Origin: Spirodela intermedia | Taxonomy: Eukaryota > Streptophyta > Magnoliopsida > Alismatales > Araceae | Direction: 5' to 3' | Assembly (NCBI GenBank): GCA_902729315.2 | Contig: LR746266.1 | Location: forward strand, 5,400,259 to 5,464,258 | Length of the DNA stretch: 64,000 nt | Shown here: positions 23,650 to 32,974 of the stretch, piece by piece | How positions within the stretch are numbered: position 1 is the stretch's first letter | Layout: each line of letters starts with the position of its first letter | Program-made: the position numbers and the translations under genes | The notes under the pieces: model-generated | Told to the model about the DNA's origin: nothing | Seen by the model: the letters and a program-made list of their open reading frames with translations, nothing else | Database searches by the model: none

Positions 23650-24648
23650 CTACTGCTCCATGGAGGCGTCGTTCCTCCGCTGAGGGTTCACGCTGACGTC
23701 CCCCAAGGAGTACGCCACATCCCCTTGGCTCCACCCCGCCTGGAGAAGCGCCACTGCCAGGGCCCGAACATGGCCCCCCAAGCTGTAAGCGTCGGCCGGC
23801 GATGGCTGGCCACTGGAGGATTGTTCGCTGACACCCGCCGACATCATCTCCCTCGCCTCCCTCTTCGTCCATCCCCCTTCCCTCAGCTTCCACTCCAGAT
23901 GCTCCAGCAATTTCCGCAACTGGGGCGTCGTAACCGTGGAAGCCGTCCTCTCCGGCCGCCGTATAACGCGTCCGCCCTCTGCCAGCTGCGTCCACACATC
24001 GATCGGCCTCGGCGATGTCGATGCCCAGGCGGGCGCCGAATCCGGCGGAGAGGGCGCCGCCTTCCCCCCAGTTTCCCTCGTGAATTCCTCACGCTGAAAA
24101 AAATCCGTGAGATCGACGTTGGAGCGTCTCACCTCGCCGCCGCGGACGAAGAAGACTGGATTCCCCGCCGTGTTCGGTCGGGAAGGCATGTAGAAGTGCT
24201 GGTAAATGGGGACGAGAAGAGGAGCCGTCTCCATTACACTCTCGGCCACTCTCAGAGCTTCGGCAGCGCCGTGAGGCTTCGAACCCCACGCGGACTCGCA
24301 CCAGAAACGTCCCCACGAGACCTCGTGGAGGAGGTCGGACGTGGGGAGACAGATTAGGAGCTGAAGCTGTTCCGGTGAAGCGGAGCGCCAGTTAGGAAAC
24401 CCAGTTCCTATCGGCAGGCCCTCCCGGAGGACCTCCCGGAGATCTGGGGGGAAGAAGAACGCGTGGGACGACTCGATCCTCGAGATTTCCTCATCGGAAA
24501 CTCCTTCCACGACGGGTAAACCCAGTTCACGAAGCCGCCCGACGACCGTCTTGGCGTACGCCGCGAAGGAGAAGCACACACGCGGCGGCCGCCGCAGCCG
24601 ACGTTGGAGGCCACTTTCCGCGGCGGCGTACTCGTCCTCCGCCGCCAT
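23650..24648 (-). CDS. Conserved plant protein, possibly SMI1/KNR4-like
   Basis: Uninterrupted 332-residue frame with GC-rich codons, starting at the first ATG (MAAEDEY). The segment at about residues 60-95 (FFFPPDLREVL, then IGTGFPNWRS, then a hydrophobic LLICLP) resembles the SUKH/SMI1-KNR4 fold found in many eukaryotic regulatory proteins and in a small family of uncharacterised plant proteins. A low-complexity Pro/Ser/Ala stretch follows at about 200-225, and a helical, charged C-terminal part after 250. No signal peptide or membrane segment. An antisense ORF at 23461-24357 is its shadow. I cannot give a molecular function. The fold assignment is a guess from motif shape; that this is a real gene is much more certain. 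Confidence 0.75.
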   Translation of the reverse strand: MAAEDEYAAAESGLQRRLRRPPRVCFSFAAYAKTVVGRLRELGLPVVEGVSDEEISRIESSHAFFFPPDLREVLREGLPIGTGFPNWRSASPEQLQLLICLPTSDLLHEVSWGRFWCESAWGSKPHGAAEALRVAESVMETAPLLVPIYQHFYMPSRPNTAGNPVFFVRGGEVRRSNVDLTDFFQREEFTRETGGKAAPSPPDSAPAWASTSPRPIDVWTQLAEGGRVIRRPERTASTVTTPQLRKLLEHLEWKLREGGWTKREAREMMSAGVSEQSSSGQPSPADAYSLGGHVRALAVALLQAGWSQGDVAYSLGDVSVNPQRRNDASMEQ

Positions 24649-25456
24649 CGGCTAGATTACACGTCCTACTGGGGCTGCACCCGCTGAAACAGTACGACGT
24701 TGTTCGAGTCGGAAGGGGAAGAGGGGGGGGGGGAGGGAGGGAGGAGTTGGTGGAGCCGGAGCTGGCCAGGTCAGCGTGGAACGGGCCCTCCGCCGCAACC
24801 TCCGAGACCGAGTAACCATTTGCGTTAACAGCGCCACCCCGGTCACCGGTATTTCGGCGGCGAGTGCTGTCGTGTCGCACGTTGGACAAACTCCGTATTC
24901 CGCATGGCATGGCCCGCCGAGAGGTCAACCCCCGAGGAACGATCGACCATTTAAAGCTCGGCCCATTACCAGAGGAGGAAGAGTGGAGACTTTTGGTGTC
25001 GGACCCCAGAAATATAGTCTAAATGCCACTTTCGTGAGCTAATGTGATCATATAATGCGACATCGACCCTCTCTTTTATTAATTGATCGTTAAATTTTTC
25101 GACGAAAAATGAGCCGAATATTTATGAGCGCTTTATTTAGTATGAAATAATGTCAGAGGATGCAACGGTTGACAATGGCCCGAGCTGCTTTTGGAACGGG
25201 CTGCCTGGCTGCACCGGGTTCCTTGGCCCAAGGGGCCGCACGGCCTCCTTTGGCTCGTGCGCAGGGTGTCCAAGTAATGACTTGGATACCACGTCAATGA
25301 TATCCACGGGTCGTGCCCATTTTTGTGGCAGACGTTAATCGTCCGAGTATGGCCATTGGGGCGCTCTGAGTGTTGCTCTGTTCTTCACATCCCCAAATTA
25401 CGGAAGTGGTGATGCCAGTGTTCTTCACATGCATCCCCAACCAGAGGGGGGGGGTG

Positions 25457-25625
25457 AAGAGAGAGAGAGAGAGAGAGAGAGAGGAAGGAGAGAGGGAGGA
25501 GATAGAGGGAAGAGAGAGAGAGAGGGAAGAAAGAGAGAAAGAGGGGGAGAGGAGGGGGATAGATAGATAGAGAGAGAGAGAGACAGAGACAGAGAGATAG
25601 AGGGGAGAGGAGGGAGATAGATAGG

Positions 25626-25692
<67 letters not shown>

Positions 25693-25804
25693 GGAGAGAC
25701 AGAGAACGAGAGATAGAGGGGAGAGGAGAGAGAGAGAGAGAGGGAGGAAATAGAGGGAGAAGAGAGAGAGAGAGATAGAGGGTAGAGAGAGACAGAGACA
25801 GAGC
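25457..25804. repeat. Long imperfect GA microsatellite
   Basis: About 350 bases of almost pure purine on the plus strand: GA runs broken by GGAGA, GATA and GACA variants. It lies upstream of the minus-strand gene at 23650-24648, so it reads as CT on that gene's coding strand. Translations through it are low-complexity artefacts. Confidence 0.97.
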
Positions 25805-27337
25805 AGCTGATGTGCCTGTTTCGTTCATCCATTGGGAAGACACGTGGAAAATTTTCAAGATCTATCATCTAATTCAATTCCGAAAAATAATCCTGGTTTT
25901 TTTTCGTGAAGAAGTAAATAGCATGGAATGAAGAAGGCCAGATAAGAAGCTCTGACGAGAGATAGGGGCGTAGCTGAGCCTCAGAGGGGTTATTGAACCG
26001 GCCAACTCTTCTGACGTCCACCTAAAATGGGAGCACAAACCACAGATGTCCAACATTTCTGAGTTTCAACAAAAATAGCTGATCTAGGTCTGCTAGACGT
26101 TGACCCCGTTTTATCCCCATAGACTTGGGAGATTATGATCGTTGGTCGCCCAAGATGGAATCTTGGGTGAGGAAGTAAACGTGTTCAAGTACTACCGAAT
26201 TATTTATAATTTCAAATTATTAACCAGGAATAATTCAGATTGTATGCGAAAAAAAAACTAAAATTCAATTAGAAAAAAAAAGTGGGAAAAAATAGAGAAA
26301 AATAGCGCCGATCACCTCCCCTGGTCATTTATTTTGCTCTGGGGTCTTAATATCGATGGATAATGATCCATGCAGCGGTCATTATCCAAACTAAATAATA
26401 CAAAAATGGGTATCTTTCTCATTACTGTGAGGGAGGTCCCGGTTGGGTACCGCGAGGGAACAGTTTTAGCCTCATGAGGGTGGAATTATTGCAATTAATC
26501 AAAGGACGAGGAGGAGACGCAGACAAACTCCCAGGGGACCTGTCTGTCTGGCGGTGACGGCCCTGCTGGAGCAACCGAGAGGGAGGCGCATTCGGCCCCA
26601 CTGGCGGACAGCTCCGGCGCCGGGCATGTGGCGGTGTCTCGTCGGGATGGTAACAGCTCCGGCGGCGGGGCCGAGTGGGGCTGAGAAGAACGGCTACAGG
26701 CGCAAGCGACGTCTCGTGCTTCCTGCGGAGACGATGGCGCCGGGGATGAGACAGCGACGGTCGGGTGTTAAGCGGGTCCGACGGGACATCCGAACGGGTG
26801 GTGGTGAGATAGGTGTCAACGCAGACCGTCGTGCGGCCGACGTGGCGTCTGATTCGGGGGGCGGTGGGGTGGACAAGTGGGACTAGAACGCTTCCGTCAG
26901 CCCCACTCGCGCGCGAGCTGGCAGGGGGGGGGCCGGAACAGCCTGTAAACAGCTGTCCTCAAGCTCCCTCGCCACCACCGCTGGCCTGCTCCGCTTCTCT
27001 TGTCCACCTAATCCATTAATGGGTTCTCTCTCTCCCCGTACAGCTAGCTCTGCAAGGCTGATAAGATTCTTTCCCTTTAATCTGCTCTTCCATGTTGTTG
27101 AGATCTCCCTCCCCTATGGTTGCTGTTCTCCATTATTCTTGGATTCTTACGGTTCTTCCTGCTCGCTCAGTACCAGTTCGAGGCGCTCGCCGCCGCGCCA
27201 ATCCACACGTCGCCCTCACGCCTCTCCATGGATTCCCCTCCCCCACGCTTCCCAGACCGACGGCTGTTCCAGCCTGGGTCGTCGTCGTCGTCCTCCCGCT
27301 GAAGCTGTAGCTCCAGTTGGGGTGAACCTTAAAGCCC

Positions 27338-27343
<6 letters not shown>

Positions 27344-27431
<88 letters not shown>

Positions 27432-27432
27432 C
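27344..27432 (+). repeat. CT and TCTA microsatellite in DUF1005 leader
   Basis: A CT run (27344-27396) followed by a TCTA run (27399-27432) ends 90 bases before the DUF1005 start codon, probably inside the 5' UTR. CT-rich leaders are common in plant genes and can act as GAGA-type elements. Confidence 0.95.
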
Positions 27433-27521
27433 TCTCCTGTTCCTCGTCCCGGCCACGGCCTGTGAACCCTAATTCAGTCAGAGGGAAGAAGAGAAGGGAG
27501 CAGAGAGCTTAGGAGGAGGAG

Positions 27522-28939
27522 ATGGACCCGTGCCCGTTCGTACGGGTCCTGGTCGGCAACCTCGCCCTCAAGATCCCTGTTGCGTCCAAGCCGGCGCGGT
27601 CTGGCGTCCATCCTTCCTCATCGCCGTGCTACTGCAGGATACGGCTCGGGGGGCTCCCAACACAGACGGCGGTTGTGCCGCTGATCCCCCCGGAGAACGC
27701 CGTCCCCTCCGACCAGTCGATCACACTCGCTGCCAGCTTTCACTTGGAAGCGGGCGATCTCGAGAAGCTCGCGGCCAAGTCACTGTTCGCCGGTGGCCGT
27801 CCCTGCGTGACGGTGGCGATCTACACCGGCTGCCGCGGCGCCACCTGCGGCGTGAACTCCGGCAGACTTCTGGGCCGGGTGGCGGTGCCGTTAGACATCA
27901 AATGCGTGGAGACGCGGCCGTGCCTCTTCCACAACGGGTGGGTCTCCGTGGGCAAGGAGGGAGGGAAGAGCGTTCCCTCTGCGCAGCTGCACCTCACGGT
28001 GCGTGCCGAGCCCGACCCCAGATTCGTCTTCGAGTTTGGCGGCGACCCGGAGATCAGCCCGCAGGTGTTCCAGGTGCAGGGCACCATGCGGCAGCCCGTC
28101 TTCACCTGCAGGTTCAGCTGCCGAAACTCCGACGACCGCTACCAAAGATCTAGGTGCGCCACCAGACCCAGAAAAACCTGCAACTCGATTTCCCTGCAAT
28201 ACGATATGACAATTTATCCTCTTGTGACAGATCACTGCAATCGGATCCGAACTGTTCGAGGAGCTGGCTGAGCTCGCTCGGATCGGACAGGGAGCGGACG
28301 ATGAAGGAACGGAAAGGGTGGTCCGTCACTGTCCACGACCTCTCCGGCTCTCCCGTTGCCCTCGCCTCCATGGTCACCCCCTTCGTCGCCTCTCCGGGCT
28401 CCGACAGAGTGAGCCGCTCCAACCCTGGTGCGTGGCTGGTTCTCCGCCCGGGCGACGGCACCTGGAAGCCCTGGGGCCGCCTCGAAGCATGGCGAGAACG
28501 CGGCGGCAGCAGCGACGGCCTCGGCTTACAGTTCGAGCTCCTTCCCGATCCCAGCATCGGCAGCGTCGGCGTCCTTCTCGCAGAGTCCACATTGAGCACC
28601 TCCAAGGGCGGAAAGTTCAACATCGACCTAGCCGGAAACAATGGCGCCGGCCGGTCAGTGTCGCCGGCGGGCAGCCCCCGCGGCAGCGGCGACTACGGGT
28701 ACCTGTTGTCGCCGTTGAACACTTGCCGCGGTTTTGTGATGTCTTCGACGGTGGAGGGCGAGAGGTCGAAGAGCAGTCGGCCGACTGTTGAGGTTGGCGT
28801 GCAGCAGGTGGGCTGCACGGAGGACGCCGCCGCGTTCGTCGCGCTGGCGGCGGCGATCGATCTGAGCATGGACGCCTGCCGCCTTTTCTCGTGCCGACTC
28901 AAGAAGGAGCTATGCCAGCAGCAGGACTCTTCCTCATGA
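27522..28939 (+). CDS. DUF1005 family protein
   Basis: Two exons, 27522-28153 and 28231-28939, with a 77-bp GT-AG intron whose phase keeps the frame. The product is 446 residues. It opens with MDPCPFVRVLVGNLALKIP, the hallmark start of plant DUF1005 proteins. Further conserved stretches are RSGVHPSSSPCYCRI near residue 27, the Trp-rich block NPGAWLVLRPGDGTWKPWG in exon 2, and a cysteine-containing tail that includes FVALAAAIDLSMDACRLF. No signal peptide or membrane helix is evident. The biochemical role of the family is unknown to me. The gene looks intact, and the start follows a CT-rich leader. Confidence 0.95.
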
Positions 28940-29617
28940 TCAGTATCAAAACTGAAAGCCGCTGCTCCGGAGAGTCGTTCACTTGGGTCTTGTTCGTCGA
29001 TCCATCTCAGTTATTTTTTGAGAGAGAATTGATAGCTCTTGTATTAATGGTAGAGATTGATGTGGGCAGGAGAACCTGTACAGATGCAACTCGATAAGAT
29101 GGTGAGAGTGAGTGTGTGAGAGAGAGATCTGTTCATCCGCTGATGTTTTTTCTTCTTCATATTCTTCTTGCGAGGTTGCTCGTGTTCATTCCAACGTTGG
29201 ACTTTCCTGAGCTTCTCGAGCCGCAGGCGGACCTTCGTCTGGTTCACTCTCGAAGGAGAAGATAAAACGGGGCCGTCGACTCAAGATAACGACCCTGCGC
29301 TTTATTGTCTTCCTTACCCGATTCTTCAATAAAACTGGAACGCTCTTTGTCTCTTCGTCAAGGTCTCCTCTCATGGCCGACACTTCCTTTCCTCCCCGGC
29401 AAGCGCCCCTCTCTCTCTCCTCACGTGGTGGCTGCATTCTGAGTTTACCCCTTAGACCTCTCTCTCTCTCTCACTCAAGGACAGGGCGCATGCCAGAGCA
29501 GGAGACACAGAAAAAGAGGGTGCCGCGAACCAGGCGTCCACGAGGGAGAGTGCGATCTAGTGTCAGTGCCTTTACGAACGAGTGACCTCAGATACCTCCT
29601 CCCCCTCCAGAGTCAGG

Positions 29618-29623
<6 letters not shown>
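28940..29623. other. 3' flank of DUF1005 gene, no gene seen
   Basis: Contains the likely 3' UTR. A minus-strand frame at 29186-29437 and an overlapping one at 29044-29247 give charged peptides with no recognisable domain. Confidence 0.45.
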
Positions 29624-29694
<71 letters not shown>

Positions 29695-29700
29695 AGGGAG
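29624..29700. repeat. GA microsatellite
   Basis: Nearly pure GA repeat of about 77 bases, ending in GGGA units, about 1.1 kb upstream of the start codon at 30840. Confidence 0.97.
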
Positions 29701-30269
29701 GGTTATAAGAGAGAATTATTTGCCTAAGATTACATAAATTTCAGGTCGTCTGAAAAAAGGTCAAGGTGGACGTGGCGACTCCGTTGAACATTGACCGATT
29801 CTGACGACTGCCACGTGGGCAGGTCATCGACGTGGACTTGTGCCCTTTGGATGAGGACACGTAGAAAGATCTAACTGGATCTTTTTTCGTGTCCCTTCAC
29901 CCTTTTCTCGCTCTACACTCTCTTTCTATACCGTCTCCATCGCCACCCCCTCCCCCCCTCCCCCCTCGATGCTCTTCTTCGCGGATCTGATCACATCGAT
30001 GGAGATGGTGCAGAGAAATGCGCCCGCTCGGTCCTCCTGCTAGCGCGTGGACTCGCCACTGCCTCTGCTTTTGACTTTAAAGTGCAGGCTCACGGGTGCC
30101 GTGTTTTATATCAACCTTTTCGGCAGAGGCTGGTCCGTAACCCGAGGGTAGAACAACCCCCAACTAGAACCCTAAAGAGGCGTTCTGAGAAAGGGTATTC
30201 ATCTCTCTCTCTATCTTTCTCTCTCTTATACATGTAGACTTCTTTTGTTCATCCCTCTGAGATTCTAAG

Positions 30270-30785
30270 GTATGTGAATGTTTTGTTTATAGGTGTCTTA
30301 GTCGGTAACTGTTGCCTTGGTATTCTTCGTTTGCGAAGAAGGGGGATGATATACCCGACCTCGCTTTTTCTTCGCATCGTTTGCTTCCTGTTTTGCTGCT
30401 TCGGTGGTTTTGGAAAAGCGGTCGTTCTCGAATCGCAGACATTTTTTGAGGTCGAAGAGCTCTTTGTGCGGCGATTTGGTGATCCCTTTCTGGTGCGGTT
30501 GTTTGCTCTAGAACGGTTTCTCCCCTTCCTTGTTTCTGAAATGATTGCCGATTGGATCACTTTATTCCTGAGGAAGTTCATCGTTGGCTGCATTTGGCGT
30601 TTTGGGGGAAAACCAGAGATGCCAGGATCTCTAATTCTTCCATTCTGATGCGTTTCTAGTAAAACCCTAATGTGCTGCTTCTAGATGATTATTTCGAGGT
30701 TTGATCCGTATGTGCCTAGCTATAGTCGCCTCCCTCCGAAATCCGAGAGAAACTGCGACTCACATCGGGATCTTCCTCTGTTTAG
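30270..30785 (+). other. Probable intron in the 5' leader of the membrane-protein gene
   Basis: A good donor (AAG|GTATGT at 30270) and a pyrimidine-rich acceptor (CTCTGTTTAG ending at 30785) flank a T-rich stretch of 516 bases that ends 54 bases before the start codon. This is inference from splice signals; a transcript would settle it. Confidence 0.5.
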
Positions 30786-30839
30786 GTATCGATTCGAAGA
30801 CAACAACCATTTCGGTGTTCTTCGAGTTCGAAACTCACC

Positions 30840-32393
30840 ATGATGAGGCAATCGTCCATTAGAATCCACAGAAACAGAGGATGGAAGGTGAAGCATGTGC
30901 TTCAGATTTGTCTTCTAGTGACAGTCTGCGTGTGGTTGCTCTACCAGGTGAAGCATTCCCTTGAAAGGAAGAGATCCTCGGAACTGGGGATCTCGAGAGC
31001 TTCAGAGAGGATTGAGGATAGCAGACCAGAGCCTTTGAAGCTGGGAAGGAAGGATCCCCAGCTAAAAACTGCGTCTGTTCCGACCGATAGCGCGGCCCAC
31101 AGTGACGACGAAGAAAGCGAAGAAGCTGAAGACGCAGCAGAACAACAGGAAGACAAACAGAATGAAGGTGAAGAGGAAGAAAGCGCAAACGGGGAGGACG
31201 ACATGGACGACATCGATCGTGAGAGATCCGATGGGGAAGCTGATGATGGAGAGGGGGCTGGAGACGGAGAAGAGAAGGAATCCCAGCCGGAGGATCCAAA
31301 TCTCCCTGAGAATGACCGTGAGGAGGCCGATGAGAATTCTCAGGTCTCACGGGAAGAGAATTATAAGGCAGATGATGTGTCCAGCGCTGTCGGTAGGGAT
31401 ACTCCGGAGGAGGCTCGAGATCACAGTCACCTGAGCATCGTTGAGAGGCCGCAGAGCAAAGAGAAGGATGGACTGCAAGAGGGAAGTGCAGCTGATCCGA
31501 CCGGCACTGCTCTGGAAGAACATCAGCTGCATGAATCTCCTACAAATGCTTCACGGAAGGACACAGCTGTTGAGGAAAGAGGCTTCGTGATTGGGCCACC
31601 TCCTAATTCTACAATAGTGAACGTTTCTGCCGGCTCTGTCATGGATCACAACAATACAAGAGCTTCTGTTAGCGATCTCCTGGAGGAACATGGCAGTGAT
31701 TCCACAAGATCCGAGCCCAGCAATCACATTTTGCCTGGTAACTCCACAGCTTCTGAGCCCGATAATCAGACTGACTTCGGCAATTCCACGATACCCAAGC
31801 TCGGTAATCAGACTGAACTGGGTAATTCCATAATATCCGAACCTGGTAATCAGATTGAGCTCGGTAACTCCACAATATCTGGGCCTGGTGATCAGATTGA
31901 GCTTGGCAATTCCTCCATGTCCGAGCCTGGTAACCAGATTGATCTTGGTAACTCCACTGTATCCGGGCTTCATAATCGGAATGATCTCAATTTTTCCACA
32001 TTAGCCTTGCCCAGTGATCAGACTGATCACGTTGATTCCTCAGTATCTGAGCCCGGTAATCAGATCGAGAATACAGAAACACATGGTGTTTCCACGGGGA
32101 ACGATACCCAGTCAACGGATTTTCCACAAGAGACGCAGAGTTCAGCGAATGAGACGCTCACTCCAACGGCAGAGGAATCCAGCTCAGAAAATGTTTCACC
32201 TTCGGTGCTTGAACAGAACGAAGTGACCCGAGACAACTATGATTCCGACATTATCCCGCCTCAGAACAGAGTTTCTAATGTCACCGAAGGTGTAGCAGAA
32301 GAAGATCACGAGGCGCTGACCGATCTCTCCAGAGTACCAGAGATCCATCTTGGGACGGAGAATCCAGAGGACCAAGGCACTGCTGCAGAGTAA
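30840..32393 (+). CDS. Single-pass membrane protein with acidic region and sequon-rich repeats
   Basis: Intronless frame of 517 residues starting MMRQSSIR. A basic N-terminus is followed by one hydrophobic segment at about residues 20-36 (VLQICLLVTVCVWLLYQVK), which fits a type II signal anchor. Next comes a Glu/Asp-rich region (about 85-170, for example EEESANGEDDMDDID), then a low-complexity Ser/Thr/Asn part with nine 14-residue repeats at residues 290-415. The N-terminal 45 residues resemble a plant family usually annotated only as uncharacterised or dentin sialophosphoprotein-like. Many N-x-S/T sequons suggest a lumenal, N-glycosylated tail in the secretory pathway. No catalytic domain is visible and no function is assigned. 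Confidence 0.85.
   Translation: MMRQSSIRIHRNRGWKVKHVLQICLLVTVCVWLLYQVKHSLERKRSSELGISRASERIEDSRPEPLKLGRKDPQLKTASVPTDSAAHSDDEESEEAEDAAEQQEDKQNEGEEEESANGEDDMDDIDRERSDGEADDGEGAGDGEEKESQPEDPNLPENDREEADENSQVSREENYKADDVSSAVGRDTPEEARDHSHLSIVERPQSKEKDGLQEGSAADPTGTALEEHQLHESPTNASRKDTAVEERGFVIGPPPNSTIVNVSAGSVMDHNNTRASVSDLLEEHGSDSTRSEPSNHILPGNSTASEPDNQTDFGNSTIPKLGNQTELGNSIISEPGNQIELGNSTISGPGDQIELGNSSMSEPGNQIDLGNSTVSGLHNRNDLNFSTLALPSDQTDHVDSSVSEPGNQIENTETHGVSTGNDTQSTDFPQETQSSANETLTPTAEESSSENVSPSVLEQNEVTRDNYDSDIIPPQNRVSNVTEGVAEEDHEALTDLSRVPEIHLGTENPEDQGTAAE
31707..32084 (+). repeat. Nine tandem 42-bp units coding 14-residue repeats
   Basis: Nine in-frame 42-bp units with consensus close to SEPGNQIELGNSTI. 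Units 2, 3 and 5 are the most regular and units 6-8 the most diverged. Most units carry one or two N-x-S/T sequons (GNST, GNQT). Unit length is strictly kept, so frame has been preserved during expansion. Confidence 0.95.
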
Positions 32394-32974
32394 TCTTACA
32401 GTAGCTGAAGCGCGTCTAACTCGGGGGACGCGGCCCCAAGGGTCTGAGGTACCCTCTGTCCTGGCTGTTCTGTAGAGTGTGAGTTTTAGAGGGTACAGGT
32501 TACTGCTGCAGACTGGCTTCCGGTTCACTCACCCGTCTTCTTCGACTTTGACGTTCAAGAGGATCTTGGGAAACAGGCGGAAGGTTGACCCTTCTCCGGC
32601 GATGAACGCCGGGAGGCCCTTCTCGTGCTTATTCTGAACCTGTTTGACCGCGGTGAGGCGTTGACAGCATTTCGTTCGACTCTACTGCTTCTGCTGATCC
32701 CCGTGCCTTTTCTCCGTTAAATATGGTCTGGAGGACGCCCTCTATGCCGGACCCTTCTGATCTTGCGCTTGATCTCCCCTGCTTAGCTCATCCCCGCTGT
32801 CATCCAACTGAGAACTACGTTGACCTAGATCGACATACCACAGAGAGGGAGAGAGAGAGAGAACTGTTTGAACACCTCAAGAGAGTGAAGTATAGGGAAG
32901 AAGAGTGTATGTCCCTATTAGTAATGTACAGAACGGTAACGAAAGAAACGATTAACGAATGGCCAGTATCATCT
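32394..32974. other. Convergent intergenic region
   Basis: Lies between the 3' ends of the plus-strand membrane-protein gene and the first minus-strand receptor kinase. Probably holds both 3' UTRs. A short GA run is present near 32846-32862. No other gene was seen. Confidence 0.55.

Larger units (their letters stand above)
24649..27521. other. Intergenic region between divergent genes, with microsatellites
   Basis: Separates the minus-strand gene ending its 5' side at 24648 from the plus-strand DUF1005 gene. It should hold both promoters and 5' UTRs. A long GA tract lies at 25457-25804 and CT/TCTA tracts at 27344-27432. A GC-rich patch at 26550-26890 has an accidental-looking ORF. Confidence 0.6.

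Noticed and set aside
23461-24357. Plus-strand ORF of 298 codons
   Set aside because: Arg/Pro-rich antisense shadow of the minus-strand gene at 23650-24648.
25385-25868. Ser/Leu-rich ORFs of about 150 codons
   Set aside because: Direct translation of the GA/CT microsatellite.
26554-26886. Plus-strand ORF of 110 codons in a GC-rich patch
   Set aside because: Arg/Gly-rich with no recognisable motif; sits in the promoter region of the DUF1005 gene.
29044-29437. Charged minus-strand frames after the DUF1005 gene
   Set aside because: Two overlapping frames of similar quality, no domain, no splice model that joins them.
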